64,000 nucleotides of DNA from Betaproteobacteria bacterium MOLA814 (GTDB lineage: Bacteria; Pseudomonadota; Gammaproteobacteria; Burkholderiales; Burkholderiaceae_C), in the NCBI GenBank assembly GCA_000496475.1, contig AYMW01000001.1:246623-310622 (forward strand), read 5' to 3'. The notes beneath the pieces were generated by a model. The model worked only from the letters and a program-made list of their open reading frames with translations. It did not search any database and was not told the origin of the DNA. This document shows, piece by piece, positions 37,598 to 47,800 of the stretch; the stretch's first letter is position 1, and the number at the start of each line of letters is the position of its first letter. A program made the translations under genes and the position numbers.

Positions 37598-38494
37598 TCA
37601 GCTACCATTACCAATTTTTACTTGGTTAAGTAGCGCTTGGGCTTTTACCAAGGATGGCACGTGTTCATGGCCGAAACCCAGAGCACAGGCGGTCACCAAA
37701 CTTTGGTGTACGCTGCTGCCCACCAACGAAGGGGCCTTTACGCTTTCAGTCAGATGAACGTAATAGCGTAAATCTTTAGATGCGTTGTTCAACTCAAACT
37801 TCAAGCCCGAGTAGTCGCCCTCCAATGTTTTAGCCATGGCTTGAAACAACCCGGAGTTGACTGCGCCCGCCGACACAACCCGCACCAACTGAGACACATC
37901 AATACCGGCTTTTGCACCTACAGCAAACGCCTCTGCCGTTGCTGTGGTGATGGCTTGCCCAAGAAAATTATTAAGAAGTTTGATAACGTGAGCCGAGCCC
38001 ATATCACCGACATGGAAAATATTTTCGCAATACGCTTTAAAAACTGGCTCTAGTTGAGCAAAAACTTCTGGTGATGCGCCGACCATGGTGTTGAGCTTGC
38101 CGGATTCAGCTTCAAGGGGCGTTCGAGTGAGCGGTGCGTCAACAAAGGTCATACCTAACGCATGGCAACGTGCTGCGAGACGACGCGTTGAATGAGGTTC
38201 ACTCGAAGATGCGTCAACCACGATCAAGCCTTTACGGGCAGCGCTCAGCAAGCCTTGCGCACCTTCCATGGCCTCTTCAACCTGAGGGGTTCCAGTGACG
38301 CAGACAATGACCACATCACAATCCACTAACTCAGCATGATGCTGAACCAAATTAGCACCTCCAGCCAGCAAATCTTGCAGCGGATCAATTCGAGAATGAG
38401 CAGTCAAAGATACTTGAAAGCCTTTTTTGAGGAGGTTCTTGGCGATACCGTGCCCCATCAATCCAGAAGCTCCAATAAATCCAATGTGTTGCAT
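37598..38494 (-). CDS. 3-hydroxyisobutyrate dehydrogenase-family oxidoreductase
   Basis: A 298-residue beta-hydroxyacid dehydrogenase. The NAD(P)-binding start is MQHIGFIGASGLMGHGIAKNL; GASGLMG replaces the more usual GLGxMG. The substrate loop is VDAPLTRTPLEAESGKLNTMVG, where most members have DAPVSGG. The catalytic Lys is in HVIKLLNNFLGQA near residue 170. These loop changes mean the substrate is not predictable; 3-hydroxyisobutyrate, tartronate semialdehyde and glyoxylate/succinate semialdehyde are family options. The ATG at 38494 has AAGAG upstream; the frame extends further only through poor starts. It converges with xylB across 219 bp. Confidence 0.85.
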   Translation of the reverse strand: MQHIGFIGASGLMGHGIAKNLLKKGFQVSLTAHSRIDPLQDLLAGGANLVQHHAELVDCDVVIVCVTGTPQVEEAMEGAQGLLSAARKGLIVVDASSSEPHSTRRLAARCHALGMTFVDAPLTRTPLEAESGKLNTMVGASPEVFAQLEPVFKAYCENIFHVGDMGSAHVIKLLNNFLGQAITTATAEAFAVGAKAGIDVSQLVRVVSAGAVNSGLFQAMAKTLEGDYSGLKFELNNASKDLRYYVHLTESVKAPSLVGSSVHQSLVTACALGFGHEHVPSLVKAQALLNQVKIGNGS

Positions 38495-39164
38495 ATAACT
38501 CTTTCTGTTGGTGAAGTAATTTGAATGAATACTGAGTTGCAAGCATAGATAGAGGCTTGAAAACACATTTAAATATGACTTTTAAACAAGCATATTACAT
38601 CTGCTAAAAAATACTGGCTTCCTTTAGAAAGCCAGGATTACGAAACCTTAACCTGCCCTTGTTGAACCTACCACTTAGCCATGCATTGGTCGGAGTTGTC
38701 TACCGCGCCGTGCGAAGTCCAACTCAACTTGCCGGATGGTTTAGAACCGGGGAAAGTTAGCAGCAATGTAATGCGTAAAAGGTCATGCAGCCAACTGATT
38801 GATATTACACAAAGATGAGCCTACAAAGACATTGAATTCAGCATGTAATGTGTAGCTCCACAAGTAGAAGACTTAGCCACCACCACGCTTGAAAAGCGCC
38901 CTATTGGGGGCCCGTCCAATTTCGCGCAAATTGTGGCCTTAAAACACAGGCACACTCCGGCCCTATGGTGGGTTTGATATTGTTGCGCTTTGCCGGAGTC
39001 AGTTTGCCAACCTACGCGCCAAGTTGTCCGGAAGTCAATTCTGGGGTATTTGCGTGAATGATGCCAGGATCTGCAAAAGCAAACATAGTTGAAGGCTAAA
39101 CCCTCCAGCTTTGACAGCAGTGGGGGCATTTGCGGGGGGGCAATCTAGCGAACCAACGCCACCA
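38495..39164. other. Intergenic region before the tRNA-derived attachment site
   Basis: About 670 bp without a recognisable gene. An open frame of 102 codons on the minus strand (38821-39129) has no ribosome site or family resemblance I can see. The first ~130 bp are AT-rich and may hold the promoter of the oxidoreductase gene. The stretch 38900-39120 has normal GC content and may be gene debris. Confidence 0.4.
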
Positions 39165-39202
39165 AGAAGAAAGGACTCAGCTCCTTTCGAAGCTAAGTCC
39201 TT
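39165..39202 (-). terminator. Terminator downstream of the tRNA-Pro 3' end
   Basis: AAGGACTTAGCT and AGCTGAGTCCTT form a 12-position stem with one mismatch and an 8-base loop, followed on the minus strand by TCTTCTT. It sits 8 bp beyond the CCA end of the tRNA fragment, where the native tRNA-Pro terminator would be. This marks the left side as original chromosome. Confidence 0.8.
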
Positions 39203-39210
39203 GGTTCATA

Positions 39211-39260
39211 TGGTCGGCGTGGCGGGATTCGAACTCGCGACCCCTTGCACCCCATACAAG
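39211..39260 (-). other. Attachment site: 3' half of tRNA-Pro(GGG)
   Basis: On the minus strand the 50 bp read as the anticodon arm, T arm and acceptor end of a tRNA. The pieces are CTTGT-ATGGGGT-GCAAG with anticodon GGG, a T loop TTCGAAT with its stem, the acceptor strand CACGCCG, discriminator A and CCA. The 5' half (D arm and CGGCGTG acceptor strand) is missing: from 39261 the sequence turns into unrelated AT-rich DNA. This is the pattern left by an integrase that recombines into a tRNA 3' end. The intact tRNA-Pro should lie at the far right end of the element, outside this window. It is not a functional tRNA gene. Confidence 0.85.
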
Positions 39261-39448
39261 TTTTAGTGAGTTCAAGAAAATTCAATAAAAGCTCAAAATC
39301 CTTCTAACCAATTGAATTTAAACGACTTTTCAGTACATATTACAAAAGCCTTCATCCAGCAACATCCATTACGATACACTCAAAGCCTGCGTTGCGGTTG
39401 GGACAATAGTTGGGACAACGGAAACGGCGCAGTCTACCGGAGAATGCT

Positions 39449-40888
39449 GTGGCACTGACGATGTTGGAACTCAAAGCGCTGAATGCTGCGGACCACGGAC
39501 GCCGATTAACTGACGGCGGATCACTCAAGGGCAAAGTCTATGTTGCGCGCGACGGTGCCGTTTCGGTTCAATTCCGTTTCGCCTACAAGTTCAGCGGCAA
39601 ATTTCGCGAAGTGCTGGTCGGCACCTGGCCCAAAGCCGACATCACTGCCATCCGCAAGAACCGAGATGCATTGCGGGTAAAGATTCAAAACGGCATTGAC
39701 CCGGTGGAACAGAACCAACTTGTACGTGAAAAAGTGCAATCCGACCGCGAAGCCGACCAACTGCGCCTGGAGGCCGAGCGTGAGGCAGAACTCCTAAAAA
39801 TCGAAGCGGACCGGCAAGAGGCGGTGCACCAACAACAACTACGGCTGCAAGCATTGGCCGAGAAGACTGCACGCATGACTGTTCGCAGCCTGTTTGACCA
39901 ATGGCAGCGACTTGAACTGGTCCAGCGCGCAGACAAGGGTAGCGAGGCGCTGCGCTCTTTTGATCGCGATGTTTTCCCGCTCGTTGGCAATGTGGCGGCG
40001 GCGGACGTGAGCAAAGCGCATATCCAGGAGATTGTGGACACCATCAAATCACGCGCCACGCCGACTCGGAATATGGTGCGTACCGCCAAGAAGACACTGG
40101 CAGATATGCGCCAGATGTTTGGCTTCGCGCTGGATCGGGATTACGTAGATGCCGACCCTACTGCTCGCGTGAAAAAAGCCCGCATCGGGGCTGACGTGGA
40201 GCGCGACCGCGTGTTGAGCGAAGCCGAATTGATTCTGTTGTTTCAGAAACTGCCCACATCAGGTCTTGGAGCTACCAGTCAACTGGCGCTACTGATTCAA
40301 TTGGCAACTGCCGCCCGGATCGGCGAAGTGCTGGCTGCGCGCTGGGAACATGTGGACTTTGAGCGGAGGGGCCTGACGCTACCCGAGACCAAAAACGGTA
40401 AGCGACATGAAATCTGGCTTAGTGACTTTGCGCTGTGCCAACTAAAGAGCCTGTATGGAAGCACCGGCCTGACGCATTGGCTGTTCCCGGCTACACAAGC
40501 CAAAAAAGATCAACCTGACTTTTCCGACCATGTCTGCGTCAAGACCGTGACCAAGCAAGTAGGCGACAGGCAACGCCTCGGTGATGTGCCAATGAGCGGC
40601 CGTTCTAAGGACGTGGACGCACTGGTACTACCCGGCGGCAAGTGGACACCGCATGACCTGCGCCGGACAGCAGCCACCACCATGGCAGAACTCGGCGCCC
40701 TCCCCGATGTAATTGAAAAGTGCCTGAACCACACCGAGGTGGGAAAGGTCAAGCGCATTTACCAACGCGCTCAGTATGAAGGCCCAATGCGCGACGCATG
40801 GAAACTGCTGGGCAGCCGTCTGGCGCTACTGCAAGACATGGCCGATGGCCGGGTAACTAATGTCGTTCCTTTGCAGCGGAAACGTTGA
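39449..40888 (+). CDS. Tyrosine site-specific integrase of the genomic island
   Basis: A 479-residue tyrosine recombinase with an N-terminal arm-binding domain of the DUF4102 type (MLELKALNAADHGRRLTDGG). A charged coiled-coil insert (about 95-140) follows, then a SAM-like core-binding domain. The catalytic domain carries the first Arg in TAARIGEVLAARWEHVDF, HDLRRTAATTMAELG, the second His in CLNHTEVGKV and the nucleophile Tyr in RIYQRAQY. The start is GTG at 39449, with GGAG six bases upstream; ATG 39461 is the alternative. It lies 188 bp from the half tRNA-Pro and should have catalysed insertion there. It is convergent with the defence operon. Confidence 0.9.
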   Translation: MALTMLELKALNAADHGRRLTDGGSLKGKVYVARDGAVSVQFRFAYKFSGKFREVLVGTWPKADITAIRKNRDALRVKIQNGIDPVEQNQLVREKVQSDREADQLRLEAEREAELLKIEADRQEAVHQQQLRLQALAEKTARMTVRSLFDQWQRLELVQRADKGSEALRSFDRDVFPLVGNVAAADVSKAHIQEIVDTIKSRATPTRNMVRTAKKTLADMRQMFGFALDRDYVDADPTARVKKARIGADVERDRVLSEAELILLFQKLPTSGLGATSQLALLIQLATAARIGEVLAARWEHVDFERRGLTLPETKNGKRHEIWLSDFALCQLKSLYGSTGLTHWLFPATQAKKDQPDFSDHVCVKTVTKQVGDRQRLGDVPMSGRSKDVDALVLPGGKWTPHDLRRTAATTMAELGALPDVIEKCLNHTEVGKVKRIYQRAQYEGPMRDAWKLLGSRLALLQDMADGRVTNVVPLQRKR

Positions 40889-40945
40889 GAGGATAAAGCC
40901 CAACCAACATCGCCCCATAGTATGAGATTTAAAGCGCAGACCATC

Positions 40946-43711
40946 TCAACAAATCTCTACATACCCAATCAACTCCGCCGTATAGCTCCCATCCCCATTC
41001 GCAGCACCCTTGTGCTTCAACTCCCGCTGCAACGCCGGCTCCACAACACGCGAGAACAGGTCTATCCGCTGCTCAGGCGAAAACTTCGGTTCAGTTGGTA
41101 GCATTTGCAGGTAACGCTCGCATTGACGTTCCACTAAAGGCACCCTAGTGCCATCCCCCTTGACTGCAATCGGCTGCAGGACGACGCGGCGTTCACCCTT
41201 CCCGGCGGAAGCCTCGACCATCCAGAACGACAGCAGAACGGGTGCATCCACATCACCGGAAACCGCAATGCCAATTTCTTCTGGTGGCAGACTGCGCCAC
41301 CTGCCGAGTTCCTCTTGCATCAGGGAATGATCAAGTCCCATTAATTCCACGTCATCGCTTCCTGTGGCGGTGTCACGGTTCAAAGTAAATCGCGCCCGGC
41401 GACCACCGTCGACGGTTACTAGGTCGTAGGTTTCCTCATCAATCTTAACGAGCCGCTGCTGGCGATCCGCAACCGCCGCCGACAGGAATCGCACCAGCCT
41501 ACTCAGGCCCGATGACACGTCAGAGAATGGTTTGTAGTCGTCAAGGCTAAAGCCGTTGAGGTCTTGGAACAAATCGAACACCACTTGTCGAGCTTCGCGC
41601 GAATTAGACAGTGCCGCCTCAAGCTCGACCTGGGTGCGCTTCAGTTCGGGGTCGGACAGTGCTTCCTGATATAGGCGGTCGTAGTTGAGTCGCTCAGATA
41701 ACTGCCCGAGAATTTGAGCACGAAGGTCTTCGGCAACATTACCTTGGTCATCGACCTTGCCGACGGTTCTAGCGATCTCAGTAAGCTTTTCGTCGAGCAA
41801 CATGAAAATCCGCCCCTCGATCGTGTCCGACAGGACGAGGTTATAGACCTGCGCCGTATGGTTTTGACCGTAACGGTGAATACGCCCGATGCGCTGCTCG
41901 ATGTCCATCGGATTCCATGGCAGGTCAAAGTTGAACAGGATTCGCGCAAATTGAAGGTTGATACCTTCTCGGCCCGCCGCCGTGCAGACCATCACGCGCG
42001 GTCCGTCCTTCAGGCGGAAGCGACGCTCTGCAGCCAACTTGGCCCCATGATCGCCACCCCGCAAAACCACCACACCCTGCCCAGGGAAGGTTTGTTCAAT
42101 CTCGCGTGCAATCAAATCGACCGTACCTAGGTAGGTAGCGAACATCACGATTTTCTCGTTCGGGTTCTGTCGCCACAAAATCCCCAGGCCATCTAGCAGC
42201 TTCTGTGCTTTGGTTTCACGCTGCTGCGGAAAAACATTTAGCAGATCACCAATGCGAAGACGTTCTTCAGGCAGATGAAGCTCAACAACGGCAGAAGCGG
42301 CTTCCTCCGCGTGGGCGGCCGAATACTCGCTCCCGTAGGGGTCGGACGCCATCTCCAGCGCTTCCTCGTCCAGCTTCTTGACCAATCGATACTTGAGATC
42401 AGCGAGCACGCGATCCACCTCACTGCGACCGATGCTGTCCCGCGAGAATTTGAATTCCTCGTAGATCAGTTCGCGCGCTTCTTCGGTCAGGCGCTCGCGG
42501 CCTTCGATGTCCAGGTCTTTGTCGCGCAGAAACGCCTCGTGCAAGGTCAACATCAGCAGCCGGCGTTTCAGCGTTCGCCGGACGGCGGCAAAGCTCGATG
42601 CTGCAATCTTCTGGAAGATGGCCATCAGGAAGCCCAAGGCTTGGCCCTTGCCGCCTTGGCGGCGCGCCAGATTGAACCCGTCTTCGAGATACTCGCGCAG
42701 CTTCTCGTAGAACCGGCGTTCCTCGTCACCCATCACAAAGGATTCCGTGTGCACCCAGCGCCGCGCAAACAATGGCGAACCATCGGGCTGACAGGCATCC
42801 GCCTTGGTTCGGCGGAACATCACCGTGTTCAGGCGGTGGCGGTTTTCAAGCATCTCTTCCGGGCTGCCAAACAGCGTCGGATTGAGCAGCTGCGCCAGCA
42901 TCCAGAACTGGAAATGATTACCTTGGTGCGGCGTGGCAGACAACAACATCAGATCCCGCGAATGGTCTTTCAGCGCCTCCGCCAGCTTGTAGTTTTCGGT
43001 CTTCCTGACCTTACCTCCGACGCGGTAAGCGGTTAGGTGGTGGGCTTCATCGAACACCACAAGATCCCAGCGCGGGGCATCCAACAGGCGCTTGATGCGC
43101 GCCGGACGCTTCAGGGTGTCTATGCTGGCGATCAGCAGGTCATGCTTGGCAAAGGCGTTGGTCTTACGGTCGGTAATGTCACCCTCGGAGCCGAACACCT
43201 CGAAGTCCAGATTAAAAACCTCGTTGAGCTCGCGGTGCCAGTTGTTCACGAGCCCCGCTGGCACCACCATCAGTGCCCGCGTCAGTTCGCCCCGGCTGGC
43301 CAGTTCCCTAAGGATGAGTGCGGTCTCGATCGTCTTGCCCAGCCCGACTTCGTCGGCGATGAGGAAGCGCCGGGGCGATGCGGTAGCGATCCGGTGCGTC
43401 AGCACCACCTGATGGGGAAGCAGATCGATCTTGGCTGAGGTCAGCGCCGACGCGCTTTCCATCACCGGAAGCGCGTGTGCCTCGTAGGACAGCCACGCCT
43501 TGCGTGCGCGGTCGGCGTTGCCATCAACCGCACGCAGGATGCGTTCGGTGCGGGACAGTTGGCGGCGAACCAAGCCAACTGGTACACGGCGCTCGCCCAC
43601 GCCGAAAAAAGCACGCAGGTAGCCGTCGCGTGCCGGATCAAGAACGACGCCTTGGCCGAATTCGTGATGGGTGATCCGTTCGCCGGGCAGGAGCTGAGTC
43701 TCTATTTCCAC
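40946..43711 (-). CDS. SNF2-family DEAH helicase of the defence operon
   Basis: A 921-residue superfamily 2 ATPase of the SNF2/HepA kind. Walker A is IADEVGLGKTIETALIL near residue 119, the DEAH box VVFDEAHHLTAY and motif III LLSATPHQG. The helicase C-terminal half has VMVCTAAGREGINLQFA and the arginine fingers in DIEQRIGRIHRYGQ, and a long C-terminal extension follows. Such helicases (BrxHII or DrmD types) accompany BREX and DISARM. The start is GTG at 43711 with GAGG seven bases upstream, nine bases after the previous stop. It is the last gene of the operon. Confidence 0.9.
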   Translation of the reverse strand: MEIETQLLPGERITHHEFGQGVVLDPARDGYLRAFFGVGERRVPVGLVRRQLSRTERILRAVDGNADRARKAWLSYEAHALPVMESASALTSAKIDLLPHQVVLTHRIATASPRRFLIADEVGLGKTIETALILRELASRGELTRALMVVPAGLVNNWHRELNEVFNLDFEVFGSEGDITDRKTNAFAKHDLLIASIDTLKRPARIKRLLDAPRWDLVVFDEAHHLTAYRVGGKVRKTENYKLAEALKDHSRDLMLLSATPHQGNHFQFWMLAQLLNPTLFGSPEEMLENRHRLNTVMFRRTKADACQPDGSPLFARRWVHTESFVMGDEERRFYEKLREYLEDGFNLARRQGGKGQALGFLMAIFQKIAASSFAAVRRTLKRRLLMLTLHEAFLRDKDLDIEGRERLTEEARELIYEEFKFSRDSIGRSEVDRVLADLKYRLVKKLDEEALEMASDPYGSEYSAAHAEEAASAVVELHLPEERLRIGDLLNVFPQQRETKAQKLLDGLGILWRQNPNEKIVMFATYLGTVDLIAREIEQTFPGQGVVVLRGGDHGAKLAAERRFRLKDGPRVMVCTAAGREGINLQFARILFNFDLPWNPMDIEQRIGRIHRYGQNHTAQVYNLVLSDTIEGRIFMLLDEKLTEIARTVGKVDDQGNVAEDLRAQILGQLSERLNYDRLYQEALSDPELKRTQVELEAALSNSREARQVVFDLFQDLNGFSLDDYKPFSDVSSGLSRLVRFLSAAVADRQQRLVKIDEETYDLVTVDGGRRARFTLNRDTATGSDDVELMGLDHSLMQEELGRWRSLPPEEIGIAVSGDVDAPVLLSFWMVEASAGKGERRVVLQPIAVKGDGTRVPLVERQCERYLQMLPTEPKFSPEQRIDLFSRVVEPALQRELKHKGAANGDGSYTAELIGYVEIC

Positions 43712-43720
43712 GCTCAGACC

Positions 43721-44221
43721 TCAGGTGATCCGCAAATGGAAAAGACCAACAGGCTTGATGCCTCCGCGGAGCAGGATCTCCTGCGGATATTCATTGGCCT
43801 CACCCCACAGTATGCGGCCAAACGCGAGCAAATGGTCGCTGTGCCGTGCAGCGCAGCGCCATTCAACCGAGTCGGTGGCAGGATGAAACTTGATCCGTCC
43901 GAGACCTGATGGTAGCCAAAAGATCAAGGACGCTCCACCTTCGTAGTAGGATTGAAACGACAGGATCGCATCCTTAACCCCATCGCCCAGCCAAGTCTCG
44001 GCGTCCTCGGGCGTTAATAAATCCAAGCCGCCTTCCAGTCCCGCGACCACCAGTGTGTTGTTGCCATTGCTCGGCAGGTCATCTGGCCAACGGCCTGCAG
44101 CCTGCAAGAACTGGCGCAGGCTCCAGACCTCGCTGGCCGCGCACACCTGATTGCGGGCCTCTTCGTCCCAAATCCAGCTCGTGCCGCGCCGCTGCCACAC
44201 TGTATCGATAGTCTGCTTCAT
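43721..44221 (-). CDS. Unknown protein of the defence operon
   Basis: A 166-residue soluble protein with no motif I recognise. It is rich in Trp and Leu (IDTVWQRRGTSWIWDEEAR, SLRQFLQAAGRWPDDLP, FWLPSGLGRIKFHP, RHSDHLLAFGRILWGEA). There is no signal peptide or membrane helix. The ATG at 44221 overlaps the stop of the HEPN-like gene by four bases and has AGGA upstream, so it is translated with it. A longer frame to 44308 lies wholly inside the upstream gene and is not used. The overlap suggests the two small proteins act together, perhaps as effector and partner. Confidence 0.75.
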   Translation of the reverse strand: MKQTIDTVWQRRGTSWIWDEEARNQVCAASEVWSLRQFLQAAGRWPDDLPSNGNNTLVVAGLEGGLDLLTPEDAETWLGDGVKDAILSFQSYYEGGASLIFWLPSGLGRIKFHPATDSVEWRCAARHSDHLLAFGRILWGEANEYPQEILLRGGIKPVGLFHLRIT

Positions 44222-44805
44222 GCCGCAATCCTCTCCTCGCACATTGACTGAGCGTCTTCGACGAAATGGATGGATGAAGGCGATGCAGCAGACTGCAATG
44301 CTTGGCAATACATGGCGGCCAATCCCAAACCGATCCGCCGCAGATCGCGTTCTGTCAATACTAGTGTCCTCTCCCGATCATTCCTAGCGGATGCTCGAAA
44401 CTCAAACCCGCCAAGGGTGCTACCGGAATTCACCGGGGAAACCTGCCGTGCATCGCCATGACAACTTGCATCGCGAAGCCACTTGAGAAAGTCGTAAGCA
44501 GTGAAGCCCTTGAAATCACCGCTTGTATGCAGCTGTCGTTCCGATCCACCCGTGTTCAATGCCCAAGGCAGGTCTTCCACGTTTTGTCCATCGAGAGCTA
44601 CCTTCACAGAGATGGCCGCCCGATCTTCAGTGGAGTTATCAGTGCTTTCTGGAGTTCGTACGCGCTGCATTACCCAGGCCAGGATAGCCACGCACAGGCC
44701 GTAGGACTGGGTGACGTTGTACTCAGCATGAGGTGTCTCATTGAGCATCGTGCGGAGGCGATCGACAACCGCCCATTCCGCATGAGCCTTGGTAATCTCG
44801 GTCAT
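44218..44805 (-). CDS. HEPN-like protein of the defence operon
   Basis: A 195-residue, mostly helical protein. Residues 106-127 (FLKWLRDASCHGDARQVSPV) contain R-x4-H followed by GD, the usual active-site arrangement of HEPN ribonucleases (R111, H116). The N-terminal helix pair (MTEITKAHAEWAVVDRLRTML; SYGLCVAILAWVMQRV) fits the four-helix HEPN fold. Both ends overlap neighbours by four bases (ATGA), tying it to the DUF1156 methyltransferase and the 166-residue protein. If it is an RNase, this would give the operon an abortive-infection arm. This is a motif-based inference without a structural comparison. Confidence 0.62.
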   Translation of the reverse strand: MTEITKAHAEWAVVDRLRTMLNETPHAEYNVTQSYGLCVAILAWVMQRVRTPESTDNSTEDRAAISVKVALDGQNVEDLPWALNTGGSERQLHTSGDFKGFTAYDFLKWLRDASCHGDARQVSPVNSGSTLGGFEFRASARNDRERTLVLTERDLRRIGLGLAAMYCQALQSAASPSSIHFVEDAQSMCEERIAA

Positions 44806-47800
44806 AGCTCGTACTCCTCAAACAGGGTTCTTTGCGTTGGCCTGACCGCTTGTGTCGCCGCCCAGCCGTTGTAGATCGACACCGCGCGCGAGGCCGCATT
44901 GCGACTGGCCTGATCCGGCCCGTTCTTATGTAGCCATTCCAGCAAAGGCTTGAGCGCCACGTGGGGCCTGAAGTTTTCGTTCTTCAGGGTGTCGGACGCG
45001 TTGATGCCGCTGCCATCGAAGCAGGCCCCGATAAGTACCAGCGCCTGATCAAAATCAGATGTCAATCTGCGCTTGTGCTTGCCGGACCAGTCGCGGGCAA
45101 ACTCCAGCGAATTCACCCGTGTGACGACCTTGCTTTTTTCCGAGCACCAGCCACGCTGCTCGAATTCGTCGGGCGTGGTGATCGTGCCTTTGAGAAATTT
45201 CTGGAGCTGATCACGCTTCATTTCAGTGGCGTTGCCGAAGGTGCGCAGAAACTGGCGAGTCATCGGCTCGGCATTGACCGGTGGTGGATCTTTGCCTTTG
45301 TCGGCGTCCTCGTCGATGAGCTGGTTGATACCGACTAGCGCTTCTTTGACGGAGATTGCGCGCCCCTCATCCACATAGACCTTGCCGTAGTGGCGTGAGA
45401 AGTACTCAAGCGCCTTGCCGCGCCGGATCACCTGAATGTCGGCGGCTGGCAAGCCTTCCTTGGCGTGGTTCTCCAGCATGCCCTGCAATTGCCGCACATC
45501 GGCCATCACTTCACGGCGCATTCGGCCCCAGCTGACCGGCTTGGGCTCTTCGGTGCGCTTGCGGCACACGTGGATGATGTCGTACTCAATTTTTTGAGAG
45601 CCAAATTGGCCGTCCCCCTTGGTTTCGTCCGCCCGGATTGGGTAGGTGGCTTCAAGATAAAAGCCCGCATCGAACAAAGATTCCAAGACCGCCACCCAAG
45701 GCTCATCTTCGCTATGATGAAACGTGAATGCCAGCAATCCGGCAGGCTTGAGAATTCGACTTGCTTCACGCCAACATTGCGTCAGTAGGCGCTGGTAAAA
45801 ATGATCGGGATCATCTGGTTCTCTGGATGAATTTGTCACGACCTCCATTGACTTAAGTGTTAAGTCTCCTTGAAAGACGTCGGGATGAATGTTCTTCAAC
45901 CCCAGCCGGAGCCAGACATAAAAAAAATCAGATAGCTCTGCATATTGGATGTTGTCACCAAACGGCGGATCGGTAATCACCATGTCAACGGAGCCATCCG
46001 ACAGGTGGTCAAGGGCAGTCGAGGACGCCAGCTTTATCGTCGCCGGCTGAACAGGGTCGCCCAGAGTGACTTTCTCGCTCTTGCCTGTACATTGATCTGC
46101 CAACGCAGAATGCGTTCGCCCCAACTGAGCAGTACTCACAACTTCCCAGGGATTTCTCGCCCATTCAAGGCCTTCAAGAACTCCCTCGACACAGGCTCGC
46201 CAGTTGCCACGACCGGTCTTTGCGAACACGTTATTTTCTACCGGGTTGTTCTTTGGGTAAAAATTGTTATTGCTAAAGTGCGGCACCAATTTGTCGTAAC
46301 CAGAATCCCAAATGCAAAAAAGATTTTGATTTCTAAGGTATTGCTGGAAAGCACCTAGAGCCGCCTCGCGCGCAGCTGTCGAATAATTTCCGGTGGTGCA
46401 AATAGCCTTTAGCAGCAAGGAGTGGACCAGCCGTTGCCGAGGATTAAACATCGTCCACCAATGAGTAAATCCATGTCCATTAGGCAAAACATCCTTCACC
46501 GTAGTGGTGATCCCCTCTGGAATTACGGTTTTAGGCCAGTAAGACTCGAGGTCGGTATCCTTTCTTTGCTCCCACTCAGTCATCGCGGCAGTTTCTTGTC
46601 GAGCGAGAGCAGTTTCGTACGGCGCGAAGAATCTACCGTTGTACGCATCAACCGTAAGTGAAGGGTCCACTCCTTGTATAGCGTAAGCGGCAAATGGTGC
46701 AGCTTTGCTGCTAGCCCGAACTGAACTAAGAACTCCCTGCTTTGTTCCGCAGGATGCACATGTATATGTACCGCGTCCAAACACATTACCTTGACTGGTC
46801 TTGATCGTTAACCCTAGGTGTTCAAACTCATCCGGCAGAACACCACGGACTTCGATCAACGACGCCTGTTTGGCCCGTTCCGTTGACCATCGAGCCGTTG
46901 ACGCAGCATCATCTTGGGCAGCCCCGCCCAAATTCATGCCCGCATCGTCGAACTTATTGCTGCCAGCGAGCCATGTAGGCGCTACAAGCAAACTAAGTTG
47001 AACTTTCTTATTAGGCTTTTTGGGTGCGCCAAGATTCACGGGCGTGGTGTAACCACAGTGTGGGCAAATCACGCCCTTGACTCGATCAAGTACAGAGAAT
47101 GGAAATTCTGATGGAGCGACATGTAGAGACTCATTGGGAGCCATCCGAGCAGAACTCTCTTCAACATGGAATTCGCCGTTGCACTGACTACAGACATGTT
47201 CCCAGTGCTTTACGGTGAGCGTCTTCACAGCTATCACCGGACTACTCATGATTGGCGTGCGATGACCGCAACCAGTCACCTGACAAGGGCCGTGCTTGGA
47301 CCAGAACGTGTAAATGATTTCTGGACCCTCGTAGCGATAGTCCTTGCGCTCGTCGCGCGGGATGCCAAGCGGATCGAAGTCGGCTGACATTACCTTCCCG
47401 CTCGGGAGGTGCTTCCATGTCCCCTTTTCGCCTACCGGGCCGTCGCAGTAGTAGTACGGCATGATCTGCGGCTTAACCTCTGCCTCGATGTCGGCGAGCA
47501 GGCGTTGCACTTCCTCCAGATCGACATCGGCAAGCTCCTGCTTCACCACGAACCACGCCACGGGATTCAGGTCGTTGCCGATCATCTGCATTCCGAGACG
47601 AGAACCCTCGACAAGCGTGGTGCCGCCTCCCATGAAAATGTCGGCTACTTTCAGGTCCTTGAACGCACCTTTTTTCTGGTGATTAGCGTAATAGTTATCC
47701 CACACCAGCTTGGCCGCGTGCGACTTGTCATCCGGTGCCTTGGTAGCCGCAGCGATGAGCATTGCACGAAAAACGCTGGAGCGACGCCGCGCCCACCACT

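Noticed and set aside
38821-39129. 102-codon minus-strand frame next to the tRNA fragment
   Set aside because: No start signal, no recognisable motif and no coding-like composition; kept only as part of the intergenic description.
39211-39260. Functional tRNA-Pro gene
   Set aside because: Only the part from the anticodon arm to CCA is present. No D arm or 5' acceptor strand follows within 100 bp on the minus strand.
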